Assembly: GCF_032854445.1 (NCBI RefSeq)
Contig: NC_088301.1
Location: forward strand, 54,859,187 to 54,923,186
Length of the DNA: 64,000 nucleotides
DNA from: Liolophura sinensis
Taxonomy: Eukaryota; Mollusca; Polyplacophora; Chitonida; Chitonidae
Direction of reading: 5' to 3'
Shown here: piece by piece, positions 43,881 through 58,325 of the stretch
Position numbering within the stretch: position 1 is the stretch's first letter
Layout of the letters: each line of letters opens with the position of its first letter
Position numbers and translations under genes: made by a program
The notes under the pieces: generated by a model
What the model was told of the DNA's origin: nothing
Database searches by the model: none
Seen by the model: only the letters and a program-made list of their open reading frames with translations

Positions 43881-46288
43881 GTTACATGTAGAGTCACGTT
43901 ACATCAATTTTACCAGCGACTAGCTGACCTCTCTCCGTAAGGATAGCACTGGGCCATGCTAGCAGGGCAACCTTTACTCCTATAAAGCTGAATATTGGTG
44001 ACGGTGAAACTTGTGTTTGGTCTTACTTTTAGCTAGAAATAGTACGCTGAAGTTCAGAAATAAGTTCATGCTGCATGCCATATATACTTTCACATTGAAG
44101 GTTATTAAAGATTTACGCTTTTTCTTAACGAAATTGTTCATAGACTAGCAACTTAAGTGGAATTATGAAATCACCATACACCCATCAATACATACTCGTT
44201 CGGGGAGTTCATAATTTAATATGGAATGATTATATTTTTTAATCCTATTAGACAGATCAGGGATCTTTGAAAAGAGCATAGAACTGAAGGATTTGACCGG
44301 TCTGTTGTGGAGAAGGTGTGAAACAGATTTGGGATGGGATAAGAGTTCGAAACGGTTAGCTTTTCAATTTACCTCTGACTTGATATAGTGTTTCTAACCA
44401 ATAACTAATTTCATCTTAGACATGTTGAAAGTTTGCTTTGGGGAAAGCAATAAGCATGTTTACTTCTTAATTGCATCAAACCTAAAAATGTCAAAAGTGT
44501 AAAAGTCACATCCACACGAAATGAGCAAAAGAGTGTCGAAATACTAATTTTCATGATCTGCTTTTATGTAGAAGTACATTTAGTACCACAGTATGTTAAA
44601 TATCCATGTGTGCAATTCGAACAAAAATTGAATCACTCCGGAGAAAATCAGTTCTCAGTGGCATCGGAAACAGATATGTGTGATGTTTAGCACGTGATAA
44701 TCTATACCATTATGTGTGTAAACGTTGTCAGATGCCGATTTAGTATTAACTGATAAGCGACTTGTATAGTCTGTATGTCATTCATTCATGCGTAGACCTC
44801 CAAACCAGTGACTAGTCGTAAAGCTCTAATGATGATATTTAGACTCAAGCCACAACGTATGTGCACATAGCAGGTGATTAAAACATGGATAACATTCCGA
44901 CACATACCTTGAACAGTTTCAAATTCTTCCAATGGCCACACTTCACCAGTAGTTAAATTCTTTCTTCACAATTTATTAGTGGTAGCATTTTAAACCACAT
45001 TCTATATTTAAACCACACTGGACACATCAGCAAAAGTTAGAGGCAACCCTAGGTTGCTTTAATCAAAAGTACAAAATGAACGGTAGAAGAACTTTCTACT
45101 ATCGTGATAGTCGGTTCCCAAAGCTCTCCTGCTCAGACTGTTAAGCGGAGGCTGCTTAGAGCAAAGCCTCGCCGGGAACGTCACTCTCCGTTAACGATGT
45201 TCCGAGATACATGAACCTACGCATTGTAAACATCATGTGAAAACAACAGCTGGTAACTAGAACATTTTTGATTTTCCTCACTGTTTCTATATCGTAATTA
45301 TCGAAAGAGTTCAATTCGACTTACTCGTCATTGCATGAGTGAAGATATATGCCTTCTTGCCAATGTTTCAAAAAAATGTCTGGGCCGTATCAGGTCACTC
45401 TTCTCCGCAACATTTCATTCCCCCATAGATCATTACAGAAAATGAAATCAATGAAATCACTGAATCAATAAAACCAAGCAATACAAAATCTCATTGCAGC
45501 ACATTGTTTAATAAGAGGAAACTTATTTGAAGTTTAAATTATGCAGTATTGACATTTTTCCTCGTGGAATGTTGAATTCACCATGCAGTTGAATTTGTTG
45601 GATTTGTCACAGAAGATGAGATAAAATGGGACATACTACACTAGATTATAAAAGTTTGATTAACAAACACAAAATATAACTAGTACGAAACTTTGGAGAA
45701 ATCATTTGTATAAGTACAATTCATATTTCGACACTTAGCATGTTTTGCTTGACACAGATGTGCATAGGCCTAGATAAGCCATAATCGCCCCAGCGAACTG
45801 ATAACGATTCCTCATTTTCCAAGTCCCAGATAATAAACCTAACACAAGAAACATGCAAAGGAACCTGTCTTAGTTGTAAGAATTCGATTTTGTAAATTTA
45901 CTAATGTAGAAGTAATTCTCCCAAGGAGGGGCCAATCGAACTCCAAACATTTACCTGCACTCGACATTTTTACCATATGAACGCCATTGTTACTTCAGGC
46001 TCGATAATATATACATAAATGATCAGTCCAGAGCCTTCAATGTAAAACATTTAAAAAATGTATAACGTAGAAAAGACAGGTCTCGTAAGGCGAAATTGAC
46101 CGTCGACATCGACAACAAGGAACATAATATCCGCAAACCCCGATGTTATTCTATATTGTGGTCCCCCCCCCCTTCCCCTTTAAGCGTACCAGTTAGTTGA
46201 CGTTATAAGTTTGCACTAGAGATAAACAAATTCCACTTCTATGAAATTTTCAGTCGGAGCATTGTATATATTCGAACTGCGTTAAGCC
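43881..46288. other. Intergenic, no gene seen
   Basis: AT-rich, no coding frame of note. A short C-run lies near 46163-46172. Confidence 0.5.
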
Positions 46289-47140
46289 GTGTTTCATGGC
46301 GTCCTGTTCACGACAGTAAGATAATCTGTCACGGATGACCGTGTTTAATAGACGGTTTTATAGCATGCTGTACGCGACAGTAATACGTGTAGACACTGTA
46401 ACAAAGAGGCCGTTTTCATAGCGTTCTCTAGACGACAGTCAGACAGTCACGAAGGGTTGTTTCATAGCGTGAAGGTCATGTTTAATGGCGTGCTGTACAC
46501 GACAGTACTAGATATCACGAAAGGCCGAGTTCATAGCGTGCTGTGGACTACAGTGCTAGACACTGTCCTGAAAGGCCGAATTTCATAATGTGCTGTACAC
46601 AAGAGTTATGGACACCGTCAGGGAAAGCTGTGTTTCATGGCGTTCTGTACCCAACAGTACTACATGTAGATATTATCACAAGAAGGCCGTGTATCATGAC
46701 CGTACAAGACAGTATCATTCACTGTCACGAATGGCTGTGTACCATGACTGTCGCCAAAGTGTTTTATGGAGTGTTATACACACTCAGTATTTCTTAGCGT
46801 GATATGTTCCATTACTAGATATTGTCATGGAAGCCTTTTTCACGGTGTGCTGTACACGACAGTATGACAGACTGTCGCGGATTGTGTTTCATGGCGTGCT
46901 TTAGATTGTGCTTCAGACGCCGTCAATATTGTGTTTCATGGCGTACCGTGTTTCATGGCGTGCTGTACACCACAGAACTAGATGCTGTCACGAAAGGATG
47001 CGTTTCATAGCATGCCGTATTTGATAGCTTGCTATACCAGATAATACAGAATGCAGTTTTTTAGGGCGTGCTGTACAGGGACAGATGGTGTCACACGATT
47101 TGTAAGTGTGCTGTACAAGGCAGTACTAGACACGGCTACG
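46289..47140. repeat. Degenerate minisatellite, about 50-70 bp units
   Basis: Recurring GTGTTTCATGGCGTGCTGTA, CACGACAGTACTAGACA and TGTCACGAAAGGCCG blocks, about 14 units. Unit length varies through indels, so the array looks old. Confidence 0.82.
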
Positions 47141-50100
47141 AGCACTCAAGCCAACCCCTTTGAAAGACAATATTTCAAGAAAAGCTCCGAGTTTGCAAGG
47201 TCACCATGTAGTATAAAAATGACATATGTGAGGTATATGCAACAAAATTAATAAAAAATAATCCCAGTAAGCGTCTATAGTATAAATTTATAGTATAAAT
47301 TAGTATAGACATTTTTTCGATAAATAATTGGTGGAGCTATCTGTTTCAGTTAACAAAAGCATTTTCCTGAACTTTCAGCACAAACAAGCTAAACGTTTTT
47401 TAGCCAGTTTGCTCGAAATCACGATATCTGATCGTCACAGTTCCTGGAATAAAAAGTTTTTCTTTATCTGTCGGTGAAATCTCGCCTGATGTTCTGTACA
47501 CGAATCCAAGGCTATAGAATTACAGGATTATCCTGTAAGTATTTGGGGTTTTTCCCTTACATTTAGTAAGGAAGCAATACGTCCGTGAAACGTTATACAT
47601 GTACATAAGGAGTGAAACATTTTAACATAATACATGTGTGCTTTAAAATCAATAAGTTCCTCAGTCAGTAAACCAATAATTTCGAGAATGATTGAATTTA
47701 AGAGCCCATCCTATAACCCATGACGGTTGACTGTGTGGGCAGATTGGCGTCTGCACAAGATAATCAAATTTTTTACCATTCAATACTCCCCAGGTAGGCG
47801 TGGAAACGGCTTGTGTTTTCTCAGCTTGACTAAATATACCCGAATACTGCTTAAGTTGCGGGCATAGAGGACAAAAATATCCAAGGTTAGCTGCATGAAT
47901 GCAACAGAGTGTTACACATTATATTTTATAGTTGGCGTTTTTGATGCACCACTCAAGTGCGAAATCAAGATGACAATCCGTTGAAGTATACAGTTATTAT
48001 CGCAGAATGCCTTAAAAACCTTTAAAACTTCAGACCATCGCATTTTGGGAACATAATATACAGGCTAGTTTTATTTCTCCCAGTGAGAAGTCCTAATTGA
48101 TGTATGGAGGCGTCCTGACAACAAAAACCTGGAAGACGTAGTCTGTTATTCTGAAATGTATGTAACCATTAACTTATCTTAATGAAGAGTTTGGGAAACA
48201 TCAAAAACGTCACGGACGCGCTAATGATGCCTCTTCTTCTAACTGTTGTGTTTATGTAGCCACAGATAATTGGCGCGGTACATCTATCGACCACTTCTCA
48301 AAAGAAATGCACGCGTTTTGTTTGAACTCATTTTAGCAATTTGGGAATTACCCTACACAGGCAAATGATATCGCCATTAATCGTTAACTAGCCACAGAGG
48401 CCTTCTTGCGAACTGTTCCAAGGGGATTGTGCAGGATGAATCCAAATTGTAAAAATATTTCTATTTGTTCAGGTGATTAGCATGAAAACATCAGCTTTCA
48501 TTATGTTTGTTGGCTGGTTATTTGTAAATACTATTACCGAAAACAAAGTGTCTCTCTGCGCCTATATTTACGCTCTTGACCTGCAGGCGAATTAGTCTCA
48601 TTAAAGCAATGCAATAAACTCATTTAAATCATCGTTGCTTCAAACCAAACATATCAGGGGATGTCATTTTGAATATATGTATATTTCTAATTACAGAAAA
48701 ATATGTAAACCATGCAATCGGAGTTCAAAATATTTTGAAGCATAATTATTAACCGGATACTACAATTTAGCCCTGGTGCATGACGTACGATAACAAATGC
48801 ATGTTAGAGCCGTATTTTTGTCATTTTGCTAGAAAAGTTTTGGATTACGGAAAGCAGCTATTCATCAAAAACACTCAAAAGGTGGGGTGAATGCAGGTTA
48901 TCCTAATGTTCATTGTGTCAATATATCCTTAAAGATTGATATGGATAATTGGTTCAAAGAATACCGCATTCAGACCCTATATATTTGCTTTTGCTAAATG
49001 CTCAACTGCTACACAAACTGCATGACTAAAGCATCTGTGGGGTAATTAGCAAACTATTTGTTTTTATGCCTGTAACTGATGTTGCTGGAATGCACGGGCA
49101 TGCATGGATGTCTGCCGCCAAAAACTAACAATGGGATATGAAACAAAAGCTTTCTTGTGTGCACGTCTTAAGTCTCACTTTGCGATATTACTTTTATAAA
49201 TGAGCTTTTACAAACGGGTTAATGTTGACATATCAGCAAAGACCGTTATTCTCAGTCATTTCAGGAGCAGTGACAAATGTTTCTGAGATGTTTTTATTTC
49301 CAACATTAATCAGTGTCTAGATTGCGCAAAACATACCTAACACAAACAACAGAAAGGAGATCAAGGTGGCTTCTTATTGTTAATGTGGCTTTCAGCATAG
49401 GAACAGCTTGATTTGTTAAAATCATGACCATAACACCTGGTATTACTATGTTAGCACTGAACATTGTACAATGAATTCGTTACCCTTAATTTGGCTCATA
49501 AGATTCGTAAGAAAAAATAAACATTATTCTGAGCTTGGAACTTGGCGAAGATACAAAGATTCAAACCTCATTCTATGTTTTTATATAAAGATGGCTCCGA
49601 AAGGATCGCGGTCTGATTCCCATAGAGGGTGTGTGTGTGTGTTACACATTTCTTTCGGAAATGGCGTTGAGAGATGTTTGGTGAGCATTCGGAATGAATA
49701 GATTCATGCATCTTGGGCTTAATGTCTTTTCTACCGGACTGTTACATGACGGTACCTGAGGAAAGGCGTGCAGATAACAGTGCCTGACAGATTGGCACAA
49801 TGTTTTCTTCCTGTGGATGGCCATGTTAAAATATTAAAGGCAGTGTGTTGTGAGTAATATTTTGCCCTTGCGGAGAAAGTCATTTGTCCCGAGTCAATGA
49901 GGCTAGGTGGGCTGTATCAAATGGGCCTATAGAATGATCACGATCACCTGTCCAGAATGATGCAAAGATAGATTCTCTTGGGGCAATGTTCAGTGGGACG
50001 AACCAGTGACCACATAAATGTGAGACAAAAGCACTCTACACTCTTTAATCATAGTTTTTTTTTTGCTCTCAGCATATCGTAAGTCTCTAGAAAAGATAAA

Positions 50101-50789
50101 GCCATCGGAAAAATGAATCGTGTTATATTTTAACCAATCATAAAAAAGTATGACAACTATGTGAAAAAACAAATACAGTACAATGCCTTGTGCATGTTAT
50201 ACGCAGGTGTTAAAGCATATAGTAGCTATATATTTCGATACACAATTAGAGGCGTATTTCTCTCATCATCAAATCTGATACGCTGTTAATAAGACCCACT
50301 GACAACCCACAAGTAGAAAATATACATTTTAGGCGTATTTCAATTTCTGAAAACATTCAGATGGAATATTTGAACGTATGGTGGAATATCACTCACATAG
50401 CTGATATTTTGTGTGACGGATACGACACAATTATCTAATATATGCACGGGCGCTTGAGTGGAATTATCCACTAATGTAGTGACGATCAGATCCTTCTGGC
50501 AACTCCCGAACCCTGATCCCAGTGCCCCTGAGCAATGCCTGCAGCATGATGCCCGCTGTGAGAAAAACAACTATTTCTTCCTCTTTAGACAAAAAAGCTG
50601 CCTGGTAATTGTCTTATAAAAAAATGCTCACGAACAGCCAAACTGTCTCCCGGGCAAATTAATTATCTGTCAGAACAATACATTACGAAGTAGTATTGGA
50701 TTATCCCCTATTGAGTAAGGTCCAAAATACAGTGATATCAGCGAAGGTTGACAGCATAGTTTATCAAACATGTCCAATCACTTTTGCTT
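47141..50789. other. Intergenic, no gene seen
   Basis: Frames at most 76 codons. A tRNA-like B-box string (GCGGTCTGATTCCC near 49609) stands alone without an A-box partner I could accept. Confidence 0.5.
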
Positions 50790-51607
50790 AGTCCAGTTGT
50801 TTATTTGGGAGTATCAAAACAGACACCAACAGTTCAGCCCAGTTGTCTATTTGGGAGTCTACCAAAACGCGGCAACAGTTAAGCCCAGTTGTGTATATGA
50901 GAGTCTATCAAACCAGACACCAAAATTTCAGCCCAGTTGTCTATTTGGGAACCTATCAAAACACAACAGTTAAGCCCAGTTATATATATGACAGTCTATC
51001 AAAACAGACACCAACAGTTCAGCCCAGCTGTCTAGTTGAGAGTCTACCAAAACACAACAACAGTTAAGCCTAGTTGTGTATATGAGAGTCTATCAAAACA
51101 GACACCAACAGTTCAGTCCAGTTGTCTATTTAGGGGCCTATCAAACCAGACACCAAAAGTTCATCCCAATTGTCTATTTGAGAGTCTACTAAAACACACA
51201 TTAACATTTCAGCCTACTTATTTACGTGGGGAATCTATCAAAATATGCATCTACTTAGGGAGCCTATCAAAACTAGTTGTGTATTTAGAAAGTCTGCCGA
51301 AACACAAACCGACATTTCAGACCAGTTGTCTGTTTGCGAGTCTTTCAAAACACACACCAACAGTTCAGCTTAGTTGTCTATTTTGGGGGTCTGTCAAAGT
51401 ACATTCACATTTCAGCCTAGCGGTTTATGTTGGGGGTCTATCATAACACACATCAACATTTCAGCCCAGTCGTCTATTTTGGGGGTCTATCAAAACACAC
51501 ATTAACATTTCAGCCCAGTCGTCTATTTTGGGGGTCTATCAAAACACACATTAACTTTTCAGCTCAGTTGTCCATTTGGGGCCTATGATAATACACATCA
51601 GCACTTC
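50790..51607. repeat. 48-bp minisatellite, about 17 copies
   Basis: Unit of type AGTCTATCAAAACAGACACC-AACAGTTCAGCCCAGTTG-TCTATTTGGG. The period is divisible by 3, so the plus strand shows overlapping frames of up to 136 codons with a 16-residue periodicity. Units alternate between TCTATTTGGGAG and TGTATATGAGAG types in the first half, hinting at a 96-bp higher-order unit. Confidence 0.92.
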
Positions 51608-54042
51608 TGGACACGTCAAATTAAATTGAAACCCAGGCGAAGACAAATGTTTGACTTTCTTGGGCTTAAATGACACGCTATGCTCTGGTTTATAGAAAAT
51701 GACGCTTGTTTGTCATTTTCACGGGATATCTACTATCATACCTATCTTATTCAGCGCTAAACGTTTCACTGATCTGTCTCTCCTAAAACAACAAAGTGCG
51801 ACATTCAGACAGAAGACTTCGCCATTTTCACGTCGGAGGTCCAACGCTATCCAATATGAAGACTACAATCACTCACCTCACTTTTCCAGGCGACTAGATG
51901 AATCCAGTTTGTCTAAGTGTACTTTTATACCACAGCTATTTCAAGGCTTAATAATTTTATTAACATGGTCGGAAGAGTGTACTCATTGAATTTTGTTTGA
52001 GTGCGCTTTTGTTTCATTTGCGTACGTCCTCAGTTAGTTGAGGCTCGTATTCGTTTGTGGATATCAATGCGTCGAAGACAGACAACATGGCTCGCCAATC
52101 GGCTTTTCCATGACACCCTGCAAATGTAGCGCTTCACTAACTGATCATATATACAGTATACAAGTACATAAAATGTGTTAAGTTACTGACAAATGTGTAT
52201 ATTCCTAACAAAGCAGATGAAGGAAAAGTTGTGGGTGATTATGGCGTTTTAAATAAGGGTATATATATTGACATGACTATAAATACATGTACATGAAAAA
52301 TAACACTGCATCGAAAAACACTTTGTAGAACACTTTGTTCTTAATATCATCTAATGATAATGTTACATGAGCGATTGGCTATTACCATGCTGTTAAAAAA
52401 CATAGGTGGATAATCTTGCTTTTGTACCTGAGCTACCAACAGGCGTAATGCGATTTGGATTTCAATTGTGGGTGGGTTGAAAACGAGTGCCATAATACTT
52501 ACATAATCTTATAGCCAAAAGATATTCTCTGCTTTTTAAAGTCGCATACTGATCGCTCATCATTTTTTTCTCCCAAAACATGAGATAAACTTGTAGTATC
52601 ATTTTAATTTTCATTGCAATATTTAAATCTGTAATATTCATCATAGCTTGTTGCGAAGCACGGCTTGGAAAAAAATTAAGTAAGATACATTGCACTTTTG
52701 GAGAGGTTTAATGAGAGAGGTATTTTGTATATGCTGCATACAGTGGCGTGAAATGTTCAAGGTCACAAATTCTTTGTTCATGCAGTTCGATAACTTGGAC
52801 ACGCAAATAGCATTATTTATCCTCAACTGAAACAAAAAGGTGGAGCAAGTAAAACTAACGGATCGTTATGGTTTTCCGTTGTTGCATGGATTCTATCCAC
52901 TATTTGATCTAAGCGTTGTTGTTTTTTTTATGCCTCAACAATTGTGGAAAAATTTTATGGTTAATGTTATGTTTACAATTAACAGGCAGCCGATGCAGTA
53001 GCCATGTTTAGTATCAATGCAGAAGAATACGATCTTAAAACCATGGCGGGATTCAGTCCATATCTAATTTTACTGCAGTGGAGCATGCCTCCTGCTGGGT
53101 GCTTTCTTTTGTATCCGCATCATAGAGTAGCTAGAGCCCAAAACTATTTTCAATAAACACAACTTGAATTAATCTCTCTATACTGTCAATGTTTCCCCGC
53201 GAAAGGCTATTTGAGCGCTGAAACCAGAGTTGTGCATCTGTCGGTGGCGCTAGTTATGTAGAGTCGGGCTGTTGGCAAGAGAGCCGAGCCCAGCTACTTA
53301 AGCGTATAACGTTTCCACACATCTCCCGCGCTCACCTGGGACGGGCAACTATGGTACAATCACAGGCCAAACCCCACCTCGCCGGAATTAAGTGATATCA
53401 TTAAAAAGAAAATTTACGGATTGATTGATCACAGCGATGGTTTAACAGCCAATAACCGCACTGTCAGGCACTGAGGAGAAACTTTGCGTCCTGGAAGCCG
53501 GACATGCCCTCCAGAGGTCTGTAGTCGGAGGCATGAGTCGGGCAATTCTCACTCCTTCCATATTCCCCGGTTTGAGCTTCATCATGGCCTCTTCTTCCGG
53601 AGCCGTCCCTCGGGCATCCCTGATAGCAATGGCTCCCGTGTGTTTTTTTAATGATCACTGCTATTCGCTGACCACATATATTAGAGATAATTTACCGCGG
53701 CAGAATGAATAATAAACGACACAAAAATCAATTTTATTTACACGTGTGGAAATTAAATCAAAGTGATCGTTGTCAAATTTCCCTGAACACTAATGTACTC
53801 AGCATGATGTTAGCAAAACATGGTTAGAACTTCGCTATAGATCTTCTTGTTCTCAAACTAAAATACCCAAACACCTGCCTCTTAAAGTTGCTGGCAATTA
53901 AGTGTTCCAGTTTGTCTTCTAAAACACAACAAGGACTACAAAAACCCTCTTAGCCCCACGAGGAATTCCTCGGTCGTCATGTGTGACTTTTTACCTGAAA
54001 TTTGCCTTCTTAAAAGCACATAGGGACAACTTAAGGTCAAAG
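51608..54042. other. Intergenic with a GC-richer island
   Basis: The island at 53200-53700 has overlapping frames on both strands: a plus frame of about 80 codons without an ATG start, and a minus frame of 64 codons at 53464-53658. I recognise no protein. The rest is AT-rich without features. Confidence 0.45.
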
Positions 54043-55030
54043 CAGCGCACACTAACATAACATTAGATGCGAAAGATCAACCTGGTGCAGCACACATTAA
54101 CATGCTCTCATAACATTAGATGGGACAGACCACCTGGAGAAACCCACACTAACATGTTGTGCAGCACACAAAAGCATGCGTTCATAACAATAGATGAGAC
54201 AGACCACCTTGTGCAGCGCACACTAACATACGCTCATAACATTAGACGGGACAGACAACATTCTGCAGCTCACACTAACATGCATTCATAACATTAGATG
54301 GAACAGACCACATTGTCCAGCCCACACTAACATGTGCCCATAAAATTAGATGGAACACACCACATTGTAGAAAGGACACTAACATTTGATCATAACATTA
54401 GATGAGACAGACCGCCTTGTGCAGCTAACACTAAAATGCGCTCATAACATTAGATGGGATAGAGCACACTAACATGCGCTCATAACATGAGATGAGACAG
54501 ACCACCTTGTGCAGCCCACACTAACACGCGCTCATAACATTAGATGAAACAGACCACCTTGTGCAGCGCACACTAACATGCGCTCATAACGTTAGATGGA
54601 ACAGACCACATTGTGCAGCGAACACTAAAATGCGCTCATAACATTAGATGGGACAGACCACATTGTGCAGTGAACACTAAAATGCGCTCATAACATTAGA
54701 TGGGATAGACCACCTTGTGCAGCCCACACTAACATGCGCTCACAACATGAGATGAGACAGACCACCTGGTTCAGCCCACACTAACATGCGCTCATTAAAT
54801 TACATGGAACACACCACATTGTGCCGAGCACTAAAATGCGCTCATAACATTAGATGGGATAGACCACCTTGTGCAGCCCACAATAACATGCGCTCATAAC
54901 ATTAGATGAAACAGACCACCTTGTGCAGAGCACACTTACATGTGCTCATAACATAGGGTGAGACAGACGACCTTGTGCGGCGAACAGTAAAATGTGCTCA
55001 TAACTTTCTAGAGGGACAGACGACCTTATA
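54043..55030. repeat. 52-bp minisatellite, about 19 copies
   Basis: Unit of type CACTAACATGCGCTCATAAC-ATTAGATGGGACAGACCACC-TTGTGCAGCGCA. Several copies carry deletions (for example near 54468). The last copies are the most diverged. Confidence 0.93.
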
Positions 55031-57008
55031 GAGAGATAAATGAATAAAGTCATTTTTCTTGACAGATCGGTTTTACCTCCATATAATATATTTATCTTCA
55101 TATACATTAGGCGTAGCTTTACATCAACAATAATCAACCATATCTCGCTTTAACACAGTGCTGTACATATCAACACCCGTAACTGACTCACACACCCAGT
55201 TATCAGATAACAATGATGTTGAAAAGGTGGTAATACTTTCATGCCAATTTTAAGACATGTAGGCGAAAAAATCCGTGTCATAGGGTATGCTGGATGTAAG
55301 GGTTTGACCCCATCCACATCTCATTCACCTAGGTGAATCGATTTAGGACAGGGGTTCTTCCACTTTAATTAAGCGACTTTGTTAACCCGATTATCGTTTA
55401 ACTTAAATATTTATGATTAGTTCCGGCCTGCACGGCTGTCCATCCACTTCTGTTCTGATACATTTTATAATTAAGTGGTTTTGCTTTTGATCAATAGAGA
55501 ACTTTTATGCAATGCTTTTTGGTTAACATCTATGAAATTTACCTTGTACACGTTACCGATTTTGTGTGTGAACACGAATTTGAGGATTATGGACAAATGC
55601 CATGTATTCAGATAATTTGCAGAGTGATATAGACTTTGTCTGTTCGGTGTTAGATATATTTCTTATCATTTTTTGGCGGTACCGAAGGTTGTGTGAGGGT
55701 ACAGTCAGTAGACATGTTCCTGCATTATAAGTCCGTCCACACCTTCTTGGACAGATGCTTGTTTTTCACCGAGGATTATTTAGGGTCCTTGCTGGCCTGG
55801 TATGGTAAAGGGAATACCAAAACCAAACCCACCGTCGCCTTCTGGGATCGATCTGTAAAGGGACATTAATTGGCGAAGGGAATCTCTGGACAATTGTAGC
55901 TACGAGGCAAACATCGGTACAGTAAATACAGTTGGTCAGGTGGTGGGCAAGATGCCAACCGACCTATCTTCAGCTATCAAAAGATCTGCTTAAGTCGAGC
56001 ATACCTGGCAGAAAAATGTCGGCTAAATAGCTCACAGGTCGAGATGTTTTCTCTGGCCCACTGTAACGGAGGACTGTTGACATTTACTCCGCCACAAATC
56101 GACACAAACGACAGAGCCATCTAGCTTTCAAGAACACGTATTTTTCTGTCCACTGCGGTCAATTATGGGGAAAAGCTGCTGCCAGTCTTGGATAATTCTG
56201 GTCCGGAGCGGATTTGGGAAATGCCCTCTAAGCCCGGTTGATCAATTCCACTGATGCACTCTTCCGTTCCCATACCATGTCTACTCTTTGACTTCACTTC
56301 AGTACCCAGGCTGGAGGGGATTTATATTCAGTATCTTTCGGAACAACCCGAAGTATTAAATGTTGCACAACAATAGTTTTTAGGCGATTCGACCCATATA
56401 TACACAACCCAAAGTCTTGACTGTAGAAACAAATCAATTACATTGACGATGGTGATTGTGACAAGCAGAGGGATGTGAATTGATTGTTACCTAAGCGCTA
56501 TCTTCGCTGGGGATAGGAAAGATCTGAAGATCCATAGGATGATGTTTTCATCAACCTGTTATTTTATCTCGAATATAAATGTGTATGTCGGGGTCTTTTA
56601 TTATAAACAGCTTATATGTCAGTCGTTAGACTGTAGTAATGATCCGGTTAACAGGAAGTTTGTGCGCCAGTTCTGTGGAAGGTAAACTTTAGCAGCTGTT
56701 GAAACACCGACATTGTGAGAGATAATGGAGCATTATGATATCATAAATACAGATTTTTACGGGTGTTGGTGAAAAATATGACAACCATATAGCGAACAAA
56801 GAATTAACATTTCTTTTGCTATGATGTTTTAAGCATGAAGACGTCCGCTTATGATCTTCGGGGATGTCTGACATATTAAAGTTATCAAATGACGGCAGGA
56901 GTTATTGAAGTATAGCAACCTTTAATGTTCAATAAAAGGAAAGCTAACTTCTGTTTCCAAGACTTTTCTTCGTGAATGCCAACGACTTAGTTCCAAAGTA
57001 TTTGTCGT
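55031..57008. other. Intergenic, no gene seen
   Basis: Frames at most 63 codons. Nothing recognised. Confidence 0.5.
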
Positions 57009-57104
57009 ATTGAGGATATTATCTATCCCATGCCGCATTGGGGATATATAGCCCTTAATAAATATTGAGGATATTATCTCTTCCCTGCTGCATTGGGATG
57101 TACT
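57009..57104. repeat. Two-copy tandem duplication, period 55 bp
   Basis: ATTGAGGATATTATCTATCC...GCATTGGGGATATATA (57009) is repeated as ATTGAGGATATTATCTCTTC...GCATTGGGATGTACT (57064). Confidence 0.75.
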
Positions 57105-57111
57105 GTTCTCA

Positions 57112-57175
57112 ATTTTCGCGTGGAACTAATTTTCGCGGTCAATAATTTACGCGAGAAATAATTCCAGCGAAAAAA
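57112..57175. repeat. Imperfect inverted repeat rich in TTCGCG
   Basis: ATTTTCGCGTGGAACTAATT...TCGCG on the left pairs with CGCGAGAAATAATTCCAGCG...AAAA on the right, a hairpin of about 25-bp arms with a short loop. It resembles the end or core of a MITE-type element; no target duplication found. Confidence 0.55.
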
Positions 57176-58325
57176 AATATCCATTATATAATCACATACT
57201 AAAGGTAGTAGTAATAATGAAGCGAAATCTTTGCAAAAGTGAAGGGAGTTGCGATAAGAAAGCCAGACGGGCCGGCTAAATTTTTTAACAGCAGGGAAGG
57301 GAAATTGTGGTTTAAATATATACAAACTCTGGTGTTAAGGCTTGGTGGGTATGAAACAAATTCAGAGTTTATTCGGCTTTAGTTCGATCAATCTTCGCTA
57401 TGCCCGTAAATGAATGTCGCTCTGATACACGTTATCCCATTGGCTGTGTCTCTTCTGTGGTCCAATGAGTGAACTTTTAACAACAGCTACGGGATGTTTG
57501 CACTCTCTGACCTGCTACAGAGGACGATGAAAACTGAAAATAATGCCAAAGTTACCTTGTTGCTTGATAAAGAATGAGTGACTGGCGCCGGTGATGGCGA
57601 ATTCATATGTTATGCATTGAACTGTTCAAAAAGTGACAGGTTACTTTGTCAGATGTTTAAAAGTACACATCAATTATTGGAAAAGAAGTGATACCTGTTT
57701 GAGTACTGCTCGCGCTAGGTGCGACAATAATCTTCTTACTTAGTGATCATCCATCTCCCATTGTCTTAACCTCTGATCCAGATCACGAGGATTACCGACA
57801 CCGCAGGAAACAAAGGAGGATTAAAGCCAGTTGGTTTGTATGTCTAAAACATGAAAGGATTAAAGAAACTTTTTTTTCAAGTTGGCTGATGTGAGTTATT
57901 TAATGCATGAAGAGTAATGCTGTTAATTGTATGTCGTTTTATGTAATTTATCAGTGATATTATCTGGTAATGTACTGATTACTGATTACTATCGATATAA
58001 TAGCGTAGGCAGTCAGCAAGCTTTTTTTCGATATTTCATATGATGCCCACATCGAATTTGCGCAGGCTGGTCAACCACACTTTATCCTATGAACTTAAAA
58101 AAACAATGAGACATGTACAAGGAATTAACAAAGCAGGAAAATTGATACAGCCATCGTTTCTCACTATCTGTCATTATTTTCATCGCCGAAGCACTTGATC
58201 GTTCTGCTAGAAATAAAGCACTTTTATTGAAGCTAAAACGATATATATTTTATAAACTGATCGATATAAACGTTTTTATTTCAATCTTAATGAGATATAC
58301 ACATAAAAAATCACAACAACCTGCG
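57176..58325. other. Intergenic, no gene seen
   Basis: An 83-codon minus frame (57074-57325) overlaps the inverted repeat and is not recognisable as protein. Nothing else noted. Confidence 0.5.

Noticed and set aside
49600-49620. B-box-like GCGGTCTGATTCCC suggesting a tRNA or SINE
   Set aside because: No convincing A-box or stem structure around it.
50770-51446. Plus-strand frames of 67, 74 and 136 codons with a 16-residue repeat
   Set aside because: A by-product of the 48-bp minisatellite period. Frames overlap one another and end at random unit variants.
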